Shown here one piece after another: positions 53,716-63,373 of a DNA stretch of 64,000 bases (its first letter is position 1; the number at the start of each line of letters is the position of its first letter). Both the position numbers and the translations under genes were made by a program. The stretch covers positions 124,001 through 188,000 of the forward strand of contig NZ_FNYE01000005.1 of assembly GCF_900108945.1 (NCBI RefSeq), given 5' to 3'. Source of the stretch: Paraburkholderia diazotrophica. Its GTDB lineage: Bacteria > Pseudomonadota > Gammaproteobacteria > Burkholderiales > Burkholderiaceae. The notes beneath the pieces were generated by a model. The model was not told where the DNA came from and did no database searches. It saw only the letters and a list, made by a program, of their open reading frames with translations.

Positions 53716-54699
53716 TCACGCCTGATGCGCCTGCCGCCGCGCAAACGCATGTGCCCGCTCGGGCCAGTCATCGGGCACGATGAAGCCGCGCGAACGCTCG
53801 ACCCAATGTCCTTCTGCATTCCCGACGAATGCGGCCACCATCGTCGGCGCCGTCTGCTGCATCAACTGCTGGCCGAGCGCGTCGGCTGAAACGAAGCTCG
53901 ACGCGTGCTGGCTGTCATGGATGCGCGGCGAAAGCCATTCGAGCCTCGGCAGCACGATCCACGCATCCGCATGGCCGCTGGAAAACGACGGCCAGTCGGC
54001 TTGCGTCGACCACCAGCCGCGCGCGTGCGCCGGATCGATTTCGGCGGGATCGCGCTCGTTCGTGCCATTGCGATAGAAGAGCCAGCCTTTGACGAACATC
54101 TGCGCGTCCCAAGGCCCACGATGACCGAGCGACGCAAACTCCTCGCGCGCGCTCAGCCGCAACTGATGATCGAGCAGATGCGCGAGTTTCAGATCGAAGC
54201 GGTCCTGCAGATTCGGGCCCACGTAATCGGCCAATTCGCCCCGCCCGTCGCCCGCGTGCAAATAGCATTTGACGGCCAGTTCCCAATGCAGCCGCCGGCC
54301 CGTCGGCGTCTCGACGAGAAAATCGCATTCGCCTAGCGTGATGCCTTTGCGCCGCAGCGGCACGTTAGCGGCGATGAGCCGCGCGGCCGGGCCGTGCGTC
54401 AGAAACCACGCGAGCAGACACTCGGCGTAGCGACCGAGGCGCGTCACGCGCGCGTCCGCGATATGCCGGTGCAAAGCGGCGGGATCGGCGTCCTGCGCGT
54501 CGAGCCAGTCGATCGTCGCGGCCACTGCGCCGGGCGATTCGAACGGCATGGCGAGCACGCCGGCGGGCGGTTGCGAGCGCAACAGATCAGGACTGAACAG
54601 GAGCCACGCGATGTCCCGCACGGCGGCGTCGGACAGCGCATCGAGCCGGGCCGTCGATGGCGCCTCGAATGAAGCGGTCGGCCCGGCGGCGTCCATCAT
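53716..54699 (-). CDS. DUF1853 family protein
   Basis: 327 residues. Blocks such as [13 protein letters not shown] near the N-terminus, [38 protein letters not shown] and [21 protein letters not shown] fit DUF1853, an uncharacterised family. The E-x-D-F-L to H-W-E-L-A-V-K arrangement resembles a PD-(D/E)XK nuclease core (Glu/Asp, then E-x-x-x-K), which is my inference. The ATG overlaps the stop of the uracil-DNA glycosylase gene by 4 nt. An association with DNA repair is suggested by context only. Confidence 0.82.
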   Translation of the reverse strand: MMDAAGPTASFEAPSTARLDALSDAAVRDIAWLLFSPDLLRSQPPAGVLAMPFESPGAVAATIDWLDAQDADPAALHRHIADARVTRLGRYAECLLAWFLTHGPAARLIAANVPLRRKGITLGECDFLVETPTGRRLHWELAVKCYLHAGDGRGELADYVGPNLQDRFDLKLAHLLDHQLRLSAREEFASLGHRGPWDAQMFVKGWLFYRNGTNERDPAEIDPAHARGWWSTQADWPSFSSGHADAWIVLPRLEWLSPRIHDSQHASSFVSADALGQQLMQQTAPTMVAAFVGNAEGHWVERSRGFIVPDDWPERAHAFARRQAHQA

Positions 54700-55775
54700 T
54701 TCGAGGCGTCCGCTTGCGTGTCTTGCGGCGACGCGTTGCGCCAGGCATCGCGGGCGAGACACAGGTCCTGCCACGACTTCGCCTTGTCGCCGAGGCTGCG
54801 CAGCAGATACGCCGGATGGTACGTGACGACCACGGGCACGCCCTCGTACTCGTGGACGCGTCCGCGCAGCGACGAAATGCTCGCGTCCGTCTTCAGCAGA
54901 CTCTGCGCGGCGAAGCGGCCGAGCGCGACGATCAGCTTCGGCTTCACGAGCGCCACCTGCCGCTGCAGATACGGCTCGCAACGCGCGACTTCGTCCGGCT
55001 CCGGATTGCGGTTGCCGGGCGGACGGCATTTGATCACGTTTGCGATATACACGTTCATGTCGCGCGCAAGTCCGAGCGAGCGCAGCATGTTGTCGAGCAG
55101 CTTGCCCGCCTGGCCGACGAACGGCTCGCCCTGCTTGTCCTCGTTTTCTCCGGGCGCTTCGCCGATCAGCATCCAGTCGGCTTCGCGATCGCCGACGCCG
55201 AACACCGTGTTCGTGCGCTTTTCGCAGAGACGGCAGCGCTCGCACGCGGACACGCGTTCTTCGAGCGCGTTCCAGTCGAGCGTGTCGACGGCAGGCTGCG
55301 CCGGGCGGGCGACTTGAGCTTCGGTGTGCGACGGCGGTTCGGCGGGAAGGTCGTCGAACCATGCGAAGTCGTCGTCGGGCGGCGCTGCTTCCATGTCGCG
55401 CGCGGACGCGCGGCGGGCTGGCTGCGGCATCGCCCGATGGGCTTCGTCCGGCGTGGGTTCGCGGCGTGATGCGGGCGCACCCTCCGGCTCTGTTTGCGGT
55501 TCGTCTTGCGGCTGGCTGGCCTCGGGCGAAGCAGCGGCTCGGGACACTTCGTTACCGTTGCCGTCGCCGTTGCCGGCACTCAAGGCAGCGACTCGAACGG
55601 CCACATCTTCGCCAGGCGCGTCGGCATCGGTGCTCGCCGCGGATCGAGTTGCGGCATCGGCGCTTTCCGCCTGCAATTGCGGGTCGTCAGCAGCGGCCGC
55701 ATGCTGTGCGATCCCTCGGCGCATCCATATCGGCGCGAGGCCGAGTTCTTCCAGCGCGGATTCATGCAGCGCCAT
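54696..55775 (-). CDS. Family 4-type uracil-DNA glycosylase with long N-terminal extension
   Basis: 359 residues. The glycosylase part is the last 190 or so. [19 protein letters not shown] provides Cys ligands of the 4Fe-4S cluster; [17 protein letters not shown] is motif [18 protein letters not shown] follows; [10 protein letters not shown] is motif B. It removes uracil from DNA. Residues 20-165 are low complexity (Ala/Glu/Asp/Pro) and probably disordered, absent in minimal family members. The start overlaps the rimI end by 14 nt and the stop overlaps DUF1853 by 4 nt. Confidence 0.93.
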   Translation of the reverse strand: MALHESALEELGLAPIWMRRGIAQHAAAADDPQLQAESADAATRSAASTDADAPGEDVAVRVAALSAGNGDGNGNEVSRAAASPEASQPQDEPQTEPEGAPASRREPTPDEAHRAMPQPARRASARDMEAAPPDDDFAWFDDLPAEPPSHTEAQVARPAQPAVDTLDWNALEERVSACERCRLCEKRTNTVFGVGDREADWMLIGEAPGENEDKQGEPFVGQAGKLLDNMLRSLGLARDMNVYIANVIKCRPPGNRNPEPDEVARCEPYLQRQVALVKPKLIVALGRFAAQSLLKTDASISSLRGRVHEYEGVPVVVTYHPAYLLRSLGDKAKSWQDLCLARDAWRNASPQDTQADASK

Positions 55776-56256
55776 CTGCGCCCTCCTTCTCGAAACTGAA
55801 ACGCATCACGATGGCGTCCTCCCGGCTGCGATGCCGCGCCGGATAATAATTCTTGCGGCGGCCAATCGACGCAAAGCCGAAGCGCTCGTACAACTTGATC
55901 GCGCGATGGTTCGACGGCCGCACTTCGAGCAGCATTCCGGCGAGCCTTTCGCTGCGCGTGACCCGGACGGCTTCGCGCAACAGCGCAAGGCCCGCGCCCG
56001 CGTGCTGCGCGGCGGGCGCGACGCACAGGTTCAGCAGATGCATCTCGTCGACGACGGGCATCAGCACGCAATAGCCGATCAGCGTGCCCGTCACGTGCCG
56101 CAGACATATGCCGAAGTAGCCGTTACGCAGCGAGTCCTCGAAATTGCCGCGGCTCCACGGAAATTCATAGGCGAGCTTTTCGACAGCCGCGACTTCATCG
56201 AGATCGCCCTCCGTCATCGGCGACATGTAGCGGTCCGCCAGCAGCACACCGCTCAT
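55762..56256 (-). CDS. rimI: Ribosomal protein S18 alanine N-acetyltransferase
   Basis: 164 residues, a GNAT acetyltransferase. It acetylates the N-terminus of S18. VAAVEKLAYEFPWSRGNFEDSL is the RimI hallmark, HLLNLCVAPAAQHAGAGLALL the acetyl-CoA loop, and LEVRPSNHRAIKLYERFGF the C-terminal block. The start shares ATGA with the tsaB stop, the usual tsaB-rimI pairing. The normal R-x-x-G-x-G/A loop reads AQHAGAG. Confidence 0.94.
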   Translation of the reverse strand: MSGVLLADRYMSPMTEGDLDEVAAVEKLAYEFPWSRGNFEDSLRNGYFGICLRHVTGTLIGYCVLMPVVDEMHLLNLCVAPAAQHAGAGLALLREAVRVTRSERLAGMLLEVRPSNHRAIKLYERFGFASIGRRKNYYPARHRSREDAIVMRFSFEKEGADGAA

Positions 56257-57089
56257 CGCGTGCCCTCGCCCTCGGCGGTATGCGCCGTATGCGTCGACGA
56301 AGCCGGCGCTGCCGTTTGCGCATGTTGCGCGGCCTTCGCGGCCAGGCGCTCTTCCGTGGTCTGCGCGACCTTGTCGCGGATGTACTCGGGCGCCGCCTGG
56401 TCGGCGGGCAGCGCGCGGCCCGCGTGGAACGCGCGCAGCGCCGCGAATGCAATCGGCAGCGCGTGCGGCACGGCTTCGTGATCGACGGTTCGCGCGACGC
56501 TCGCCGCCTTCAGACGGTCGCCGAACGCTGCAGCGGCATTGCCCGCCAGCGTGAACGGCTGGTCCGGCAAATCGAGCGCATCGGGCGAGCCGAGCGCGGC
56601 GGAATGAACCGTGCGCCACTCGCTTGCGTCGGCATCCCACGCGTAGTCGGCCCAATAGACCTCGTCCATGCGCGCATCGAGCGCGGCAAGCACGCGCGTG
56701 GCCGACGGGTCGCGCCGGCGCGCGCTTTCGGCGCACGCGAGCAGCGTGCCGACGGGCACCACGGGGCAATTCAGCCCGAATGCGAGTCCCTGCGCCACGC
56801 CCGTCGCAGTGCGCAAGCCCGTGAACGAACCGGGCCCGGCGCCGAACGCGATCGCGTTGCAGTCGGCGAGCGCAAGGGCCGCTTCGTCGAACAGTTCGCG
56901 GATGGCGGGAAGTAGCCGCGTGCTGGAGACAGCGCCCGTCGATTCATGGCGCACCCAGACGCGCGGTTCGGGAGCAGACGCGTCCGCCTCTTCGGCCGAT
57001 GAGCTGTCATCGGCGGATTCGGTGGACAACAGGGCGACCGAGCAGAATTCGGTCGAAGTATCGAGGGCAAGCAGCACGGTTTTCGTCAT
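56253..57089 (-). CDS. tsaB: tRNA threonylcarbamoyladenosine synthesis protein TsaB
   Basis: 278 residues, an ASKHA-fold scaffold that binds TsaD and TsaE for the t6A37 modification of tRNA. LLALDTSTEFCSVALL at the start and FGAGPGSFTGLRTATGVAQGLAF around residue 83 are diagnostic. About 20 acidic residues (DDSSSAEEADASAPE) are inserted after the first strand pair, and a 45-residue Ala-rich tail follows the core. It heads the four-gene operon tsaB-rimI-UDG-DUF1853. Confidence 0.95.
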   Translation of the reverse strand: MTKTVLLALDTSTEFCSVALLSTESADDSSSAEEADASAPEPRVWVRHESTGAVSSTRLLPAIRELFDEAALALADCNAIAFGAGPGSFTGLRTATGVAQGLAFGLNCPVVPVGTLLACAESARRRDPSATRVLAALDARMDEVYWADYAWDADASEWRTVHSAALGSPDALDLPDQPFTLAGNAAAAFGDRLKAASVARTVDHEAVPHALPIAFAALRAFHAGRALPADQAAPEYIRDKVAQTTEERLAAKAAQHAQTAAPASSTHTAHTAEGEGTR

Positions 57090-57205
57090 GACCGCTATTG
57101 TAATGCGGCGCCCAGCGTCGCCGGATGCGAACACGGCCCAGCCTGCGAAGCGGTGCGTTTGGAAGGATCGCTCCAGCCTTAGCGGGCCGCGCGCCGGGTC
57201 TCGCT

Positions 57206-57214
57206 TGCTATGAT
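57206..57214 (+). promoter_or_regulatory. Putative extended -10 promoter for the acyl-CoA-binding protein gene
   Basis: TGCTATGAT fits TGnTATAAT, about 37 nt before the start codon. No clear -35. Confidence 0.45.
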
Positions 57215-57250
57215 CGACGCCCTATCTCGAAAAAAAGCATGGAGGATCTG

Positions 57251-57520
57251 ATGAGCAACGTGGACGGTCTCTTCGCGAAGGCACAGGAAGACGTGAAGCA
57301 ACTGCCGGAGCGTCCGGGCAACCTCACGCTGCTGCGCCTGTACGCGCTCTTCAAGCAGGCCACCGATGGCGACGTGCACGGCGACAAGCCCGGCTTCACC
57401 GATATCGTCGGCAAATACAAGTACGACGCCTGGGCCGCGCTGCAAGGCACCGCGCCCGACACGGCGAAACAGCAATATGTCGAACTCGTCGAGTCGCTCA
57501 GGAACGGCACCGCGGCTTGA
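57251..57520 (+). CDS. Acyl-CoA-binding protein
   Basis: 89 residues, the normal size of ACBP. The four-helix fold motifs are visible: FAKAQEDVKQLPERPGNLTLLRLYALFKQAT, then GDKPGFTDIVGKYKYDAWAAL, including the Tyr and Lys residues that bind the acyl-CoA phosphate (both blocks broken here only for description). It holds long-chain acyl-CoA in the cytoplasm. The start at 57251 is decided by GGAGG 5 nt upstream; an ATG at 57239 overlaps that site. It stands alone, divergent from tsaB. Confidence 0.93.
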   Translation: MSNVDGLFAKAQEDVKQLPERPGNLTLLRLYALFKQATDGDVHGDKPGFTDIVGKYKYDAWAALQGTAPDTAKQQYVELVESLRNGTAA

Positions 57521-57922
57521 TCGATACTGCGATACCGGTAGAGCAAGCCGTCGATTCTTCCTACGAATCAACAGCTCTCATTGAGACGCGTCTTAATGGT
57601 GGCGCAGTGCAGCAAATATCGATATAATGCGGTCTGCGCTTCACCGCTTTGGCGGAAAGAAGCGCCTCGTAGCGTTTTGCTCCAATCCAGTTTAGAACCT
57701 GTCCCCTCCTGCAAGGCCCCCCACGGGCCGTCAAGTCCAGGCTGGCGGCAAGCCAATCCCGGCCTGTCGCATTCGATACAGCTTCTAACGAGAAACTCGC
57801 CTTCATTGTCGCGAGTTGCCCCCGTTTTTCGATTTGCTCGCTGCTTCTTTGCTCGCTGAATCCGACGACTTGGGTATGCCGATTGGCGCCGACGTGTTAT
57901 TTCCCATGTTTCAAGGATTCTC
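57521..57922. other. Intergenic region and rhlE leader
   Basis: 402 bp without a gene. TATAAT at 57623-57628 is a consensus -10 lacking a good -35. If used, the helicase mRNA has an untranslated leader of about 290 nt, with several short pyrimidine-rich stretches. Long leaders are common for cold-regulated RNA helicases. No open frame here is convincing. Confidence 0.5.
57623..57628 (+). promoter_or_regulatory. Putative -10 for the RNA helicase gene
   Basis: Consensus TATAAT about 295 nt upstream of the helicase start; no clear -35. Confidence 0.4.
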
Positions 57923-59599
57923 ATGACTTCGAGCAATACCTCCAGCCCGCTGAACGCCATCGCCGAACAAGCCCTCGGTCTCGACACGCCTGACACGGCC
58001 GTGCAAGCCCCCGAAGCTTCCGGCCCGACGTTCGCTGAGCTGGGTCTTTCGGCGGAGATCGTCTCCGCGCTGACGGCAGCCGGCTACAAGACGCCGACGC
58101 CCGTTCAGCAGCGCGCGATTCCCGCCGGCATCGCTGGCCGCGACCTTCTGGTGTCGAGCCCGACGGGTTCGGGCAAGACGGCTGCGTTCATGCTGCCCGC
58201 CATCGAGCGTTTCGCCCAGCTGCAAAAGACGCAACCCAATCAGCCGCGTGAGCCGCGCGAGAACAACGGCGGTGGCCGCGGCCGCCGTCCGATGCCCGTC
58301 GCGCGTCCCGGCCTGCTGGTCCTCACGCCGACTCGCGAACTCGCGATGCAGGTCACGACAGCCGCTTCGACCTACGGTAAGCACCTGCGCCGCCTGCGCA
58401 CCGTCAGCATCCTGGGCGGTGTCGCGTATGGCCAGCAGCTGATGCTGCTCGCCAAGAACCCCGAAATTCTCGTCGCCACGCCGGGCCGTCTGCTCGACCA
58501 TCTGGAGCGCGGCCGCATCGATCTGTCGCAGTTGCAGATGCTCGTGCTCGACGAAGCCGACCGCATGCTCGACATGGGCTTCATCGACGACATCGAGACA
58601 ATCGTCGCCGCGACGCCCGCCACGCGCCAGACGATGCTGTTTTCGGCGACGCTCGACGGCAAGATCGGCTCGCTGACGGGCCGTCTGCTGAAGGATCCGG
58701 AGCGTATCGAGATCACGCAGCGCATCGAACAGCGCACGAACATCGCGCAGACCGTGCATTACGTGGACGACCGCGATCACAAGGATCGCCTGCTCGACCA
58801 TCTGCTGCGCGACGCCGGCCTCGACCAGGCGATCGTCTTCACGGCGACCAAGAGCGACGCAGACATGCTGGCCGGCCGTCTCGCCGACGCAGGTTTCGAA
58901 TCGGCTGCGCTGCACGGCGATCTGCCGCAAGGCGCGCGTAACCGTACGATTCGCGCGCTGCGCGAGCGTCGCGTGCGCGTGCTGGTTGCGACCGACGTCG
59001 CGGCTCGCGGTATCGACATCCCCGGCATCACGCACGTGTTCAACTACGACCTGCCGAAGTTCGCGGAAGACTACGTGCACCGTATCGGCCGCACGGGCCG
59101 CGCGGGCCGCTCGGGCATCGCAGTGAGCCTCGTGCATCACGCCGAACAGGGCGCGCTGAAGCGCATCGAGCGCTTCGTGCGCTCGCCCTTGCCCGTCAAC
59201 GTGATCGCCGGCTTCGAGCCGCGCAAGGCGCCGCCGGCCAACGGCCGCGGCGGGTTCGGCGGCCGTGGCCGTCCGGGCGGAAACGGTAACGGCGGCCGGC
59301 GCTTCGGCGGCAAGCCGGGCTACGGCTCGCGCGACGGCAACGGCGGCGGCTATGGCGCACGTGAAGGCAACGGCGGCAATGGCGGCTACGGTGCTCGCGA
59401 AGGCGGCAATGGCGGCCGCAGCTGGGGCAACAGCCGTCCGGCAGGCGGCGGCTCGCGTGAAGGCGGCTACGGCTCTGGCTCGCGCGACGGTTATCGCAGC
59501 GAAGGCTACCGTGGCAACCGCGAAGGCGGCTATTCGCGTGACGGCGGCTTCGGTGCACGCCGCAACGACGGCCCGCGCAACTCGCGCCGGGGCGACTAA
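57923..59599 (+). CDS. rhlE: DEAD-box RNA helicase, RhlE type
   Basis: 558 residues. ATP-dependent RNA helicase for ribosome assembly and RNA decay. Motifs in order: Q motif (TPTPVQQRAIP), I (SPTGSGKT near residue 82), Ia (PTRELAMQV), II (LDEADRMLDMGF), III (FSATL), and in the second RecA domain IV-VI (ATDVAARGIDIPG, HRIGRTGRAG). A short basic insert lies near residues 105-127. From about 433 to the end the chain is Gly/Arg-rich with RGG-like repeats, an RNA-binding tail. A strong terminator follows. Confidence 0.94.
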   Translation: MTSSNTSSPLNAIAEQALGLDTPDTAVQAPEASGPTFAELGLSAEIVSALTAAGYKTPTPVQQRAIPAGIAGRDLLVSSPTGSGKTAAFMLPAIERFAQLQKTQPNQPREPRENNGGGRGRRPMPVARPGLLVLTPTRELAMQVTTAASTYGKHLRRLRTVSILGGVAYGQQLMLLAKNPEILVATPGRLLDHLERGRIDLSQLQMLVLDEADRMLDMGFIDDIETIVAATPATRQTMLFSATLDGKIGSLTGRLLKDPERIEITQRIEQRTNIAQTVHYVDDRDHKDRLLDHLLRDAGLDQAIVFTATKSDADMLAGRLADAGFESAALHGDLPQGARNRTIRALRERRVRVLVATDVAARGIDIPGITHVFNYDLPKFAEDYVHRIGRTGRAGRSGIAVSLVHHAEQGALKRIERFVRSPLPVNVIAGFEPRKAPPANGRGGFGGRGRPGGNGNGGRRFGGKPGYGSRDGNGGGYGAREGNGGNGGYGAREGGNGGRSWGNSRPAGGGSREGGYGSGSRDGYRSEGYRGNREGGYSRDGGFGARRNDGPRNSRRGD

Positions 59600-59661
59600 A
59601 CCGCTCGCGTTTGGGCTCTCCAACGCCTGACAAGGCAGACGAGAATAGCCAGACATGAAGA

Positions 59662-59687
59662 ACCGACGCCCCGGCGTCGGTTTTTTT
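59662..59687 (+). terminator. Rho-independent terminator of rhlE
   Basis: ACCGACGCC and GGCGTCGGT form a perfect nine-pair stem with a CC loop, followed by seven T, about 60 nt after the stop. Confidence 0.9.
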
Positions 59688-59784
59688 ACGTCCCGATCTA
59701 CGTTTCACGATGCGAAAAATTTTTTTGCGTCGTAAAAAATCGTGCTGCGTAGCACAAGATCAGTTGTTGCAAGATGGAAAATTT

Positions 59785-59810
59785 CGTTTCTCAATACGGA
59801 ATGAGAGACG
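59785..59810. promoter_or_regulatory. Inverted repeat upstream of the aceA promoter
   Basis: CGTTTCTCA, eight bases, TGAGAGACG: nine-base arms with one mismatch, centred about 75 bp before the -35. Its position suits a regulator site for the glyoxylate bypass; the regulator is unknown. Confidence 0.4.
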
Positions 59811-59871
59811 CAAGTCATTGAAAAATAAACCATAAAAATCGCCGAAAAAGACTTGGTGATGTCTGTTCCGG

Positions 59872-59900
59872 TTGCGGCCTTTTGCCTAGACTCTTATATA
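59872..59900 (+). promoter_or_regulatory. Putative sigma-70 promoter of aceA
   Basis: TTGCGG, a 17-bp spacer and TATATA, giving a leader of about 85 nt before the start codon. Confidence 0.5.
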
Positions 59901-59991
59901 AGACTTCACCCAACGAGATGCCCCCGGCAACCCTCGCTTCGTGGAAGTCACGAGTCCACCGCACCCCTCTTCAGGCAAAAAGGAGCACACC

Positions 59992-61299
<1,308 letters not shown>

Positions 61300-61360
61300 A
61301 CGAGCTGATGTCAACGGCTTCAACGGCCGAAGATATGCGCCTTTCGCACGCAGCATCGTG

Positions 61361-61383
61361 AAAAACGGCCCCGTAGAGGGCCG
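61361..61383 (-). terminator. Candidate terminator for the universal stress protein gene
   Basis: In the minus direction CGGCCC and GGGCCG around a six-base loop run into TTTTT. It lies about 240 nt after the usp stop; on the plus strand it has no T run and so is poor for aceA. Confidence 0.5.
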
Positions 61384-61396
61384 CTTCCCTATCCGG

Positions 61397-61424
61397 TTCG
61401 GACGGCCGCCGAAGGCCGTCCGAA
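61397..61424. repeat. Perfect 11-bp inverted repeat
   Basis: TTCGGACGGCC and GGCCGTCCGAA around GCCGAA, about 100 nt after aceA. No T run follows on either strand. It may protect the aceA mRNA 3' end or help termination. Confidence 0.6.
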
Positions 61425-61624
61425 TGCGGATGCGACGAACCTGAGAGATACAACACGGTAGCAAAGTCGGCACGCACCACGCGCCGATGCAAATTGGAAA
61501 TACGCGCGCCGGCTATCCGCTGGCGCGCGTCCTTTCAGACATCCTGAGTCAAGACCGCGAACTTCGCGCACTGCCCGACAGAATGCCCCCGTTAAGCGCC
61601 AGGAACATGGGCAGACAACGCGCG

Positions 61625-62059
61625 CTATCGATAGACAATCACCGGAATTTTCGTATGTGTGAGCACGCGCTGCGTCTCGCTGCCGATCAGCAGACTGCCG
61701 AGTCCGCGCCGCCCATGCGACGCCATGAAGATCACATCGCAGCCGCCCTGCTCGGCCGCTTCGATGATGCCGAGATACGGCGATGGATGCACGCTCGTCT
61801 GGCTCGTGCATTCGACACCTGCGCCGCGCGCCGCCTCCTCGACCTCCTGCAGATGCTGACGCGCTTCGCGCTCGCTGCGGTCCTGAAAGTCGACGGGCGG
61901 TTCGATCACGACTTCCGAAAACGGCGAGTACGGATATTGCGGCAGGCACGCATACGCGGTGACGCGCGCGCCGACTGCCTGAGCGAGATCGATCGCGCCG
62001 TCGATCGCCTTTTTCGACAGGTCCGAGCCATCGGTCGGTACGAGGATGTGCTTGAACAT
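61625..62059 (-). CDS. Universal stress protein, UspA family
   Basis: 144 residues. MFKHILVPTDGSDLSKKAI opens the fold; the ATP-binding pattern G-2x-G-9x-G-S is present in GRRGLGSLLIGSETQ near residue 115. The segment between (PQYPYSPFSEVVIEPPVDF) is longer than in the shortest members and is typical of proteobacterial Usp of this group. It is a cytoplasmic stress-related protein of unclear biochemical role. On the minus strand ATTGTA at 62211-62216 (TACAAT) is a possible -10. Confidence 0.92.
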   Translation of the reverse strand: MFKHILVPTDGSDLSKKAIDGAIDLAQAVGARVTAYACLPQYPYSPFSEVVIEPPVDFQDRSEREARQHLQEVEEAARGAGVECTSQTSVHPSPYLGIIEAAEQGGCDVIFMASHGRRGLGSLLIGSETQRVLTHTKIPVIVYR

Positions 62060-62317
62060 GGTGCCCTCCGTCGTCGACTGCAGGTGCGGGAAACGCCCGG
62101 TCGCCGCTCGCCGCTTTGCATCGTCACGAGCACGTTGGCGCGTGTGCTCATGCGTCTGGAATGGACTGCGCCGCGCCGGCGGCGAAGCGGCGCGGCAGGC
62201 CGTCAAAACGATTGTAGTGCGCCGAAATGTCGTGCAACGGGCGCGTGCGGGCTTGTCCGCATATCGGAAACCCGCGCGGGCTCTGACGTTCAGCTTGCAG
62301 TCCGGCACACGCCGAAA

Positions 62318-63220
62318 TCAGCCCCAATACGCCGGATCGCCGTAGGTATGCTTGAGAAAATCGAGGAAAAGTCGCACGCGCAACGGAAGATGACGCCGTT
62401 GCGGAAACACCGCATGAATGCCGATGGGCGGCGCGGCAAATTCGTCAAGCACGCTGACGAGGCGCCCCGCCGCGATATCCATGCCGACTTCCCACCACGA
62501 ACGCCACGCGAGTCCGTAGCCTTCGAGACACCACTCGTGCAGCACCGCGCCGTCCGAGCATTCCATCGTGCCCGACACCTTGATCGTCACGACCTTGTCG
62601 CCCTGCTGGAACATCCAGCCGCGTTGCTGGTTCGCGCTCGCGCCGAGCGCGAGGCAGTTGTGATGCGCGAGATCCGCGAGCGTCTGCGGTGCAGGACGAC
62701 GCGCCAGATAGGCGGGCGACGCGACGCAGACTCGCTTGTTCTCCCCCAGTCTCAACGACACCAGCGACGAATCGGGCAATTCTCCGAGCCGTATCGCGCA
62801 GTCGAATCCTTCGTTGACCAGATCGACCATGCGATCGGACAGATCGAGAGAAATCGTCACATCCGGATGCGCGACCGTGAACGTCGGCACGAGCGGCGCG
62901 ACATGCCTGCGACCGAAACCAGCCGGCGCCGTCACGCGCAGATGGCCGCTCGCCTTCACGCCGCCTGCGGACACGCTGGCCTCGGCGTTCTGCATGTCGT
63001 GAATGATGCGCTGACAGTCTTCGAGAAACGCCGAGCCTTCGTAGGTCAACGTGATGCGGCGTGTCGTGCGCACGAGGAGCTTGACGCCGAGGCGCTCTTC
63101 GAGCGCGTCGATGCGGCGGCCGATGATCGCAGGCGCAACGCCTTCCGCCTGCGCGGCCCCGGACAGGCTGCCGCGCGCCGCGACGGTCACGAAAGTCTCG
63201 ATTTGCTTGAAGCGGTCCAT
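62318..63220 (-). CDS. LysR-family transcriptional regulator
   Basis: 300 residues. The N-terminal winged helix-turn-helix (IETFVTVAARGSLSGAAQAEGVAPAIIGRRIDALEERLGVKLL, about residues 6-48, described by block) is followed by the effector-binding domain. The helix-turn-helix is typical of the CrgA-like subgroup. ATG at 63220 is preferred over one 18 nt upstream. It is divergent from the haloacid dehalogenase gene; a 20-bp palindrome overlaps its -35. LysR proteins commonly control the divergent neighbour and themselves; the effector is unknown. Confidence 0.92.
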   Translation of the reverse strand: MDRFKQIETFVTVAARGSLSGAAQAEGVAPAIIGRRIDALEERLGVKLLVRTTRRITLTYEGSAFLEDCQRIIHDMQNAEASVSAGGVKASGHLRVTAPAGFGRRHVAPLVPTFTVAHPDVTISLDLSDRMVDLVNEGFDCAIRLGELPDSSLVSLRLGENKRVCVASPAYLARRPAPQTLADLAHHNCLALGASANQQRGWMFQQGDKVVTIKVSGTMECSDGAVLHEWCLEGYGLAWRSWWEVGMDIAAGRLVSVLDEFAAPPIGIHAVFPQRRHLPLRVRLFLDFLKHTYGDPAYWG

Positions 63221-63268
63221 CTGCGAATGACTGCGCATCGATCGCGCACGAATTGGGTGATGCGCCTC

Positions 63269-63297
63269 AGATTAGGTTGGTGAAAGTAAAAGATCAA
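63269..63297 (-). promoter_or_regulatory. Putative promoter of the LysR gene
   Basis: On the minus strand TTGATC, a 17-bp spacer and TAATCT lie about 50 nt before the start codon. The -35 is inside the palindrome at 63288-63307. Confidence 0.5.
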
Positions 63298-63307
63298 GTG
63301 ATCTTTT
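63288..63307. promoter_or_regulatory. 20-bp palindrome, candidate regulator site
   Basis: AAAAGATCA, AG, TGATCTTTT: perfect nine-base arms in the 153-bp divergent gap. It covers the -35 of the LysR gene and lies about 65 bp before the dehalogenase start, a natural place for autoregulation and control of the neighbour. Confidence 0.55.
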
Positions 63308-63373
63308 GAGTCTTTTTAGGCATAAGTCGTCACGAATAGAATCGAACCCGACCTCTGAATGGAGCGCATGGCG

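Larger units (their letters stand above)
59600..59991. other. Intergenic region between rhlE and aceA
   Basis: 392 bp, strikingly AT-rich against the rest of the window from about 59700 to 59860. It holds the rhlE terminator, a small GTGCT/AGCAC hairpin at 59742-59755, an inverted repeat at 59785-59810, and the aceA promoter. No gene is supported. Confidence 0.6.
61300..61624. other. Convergent aceA/usp intergenic region
   Basis: 325 bp with no gene. It holds a terminator for the minus-strand usp transcript and an 11-bp perfect hairpin. The rest, toward usp, shows nothing recognisable. Confidence 0.55.

Noticed and set aside
59742..59755. Terminator upstream of aceA on the minus strand
   Set aside because: GTGCT/AGCAC with a T run exists in the minus direction, but no minus-strand gene precedes it.
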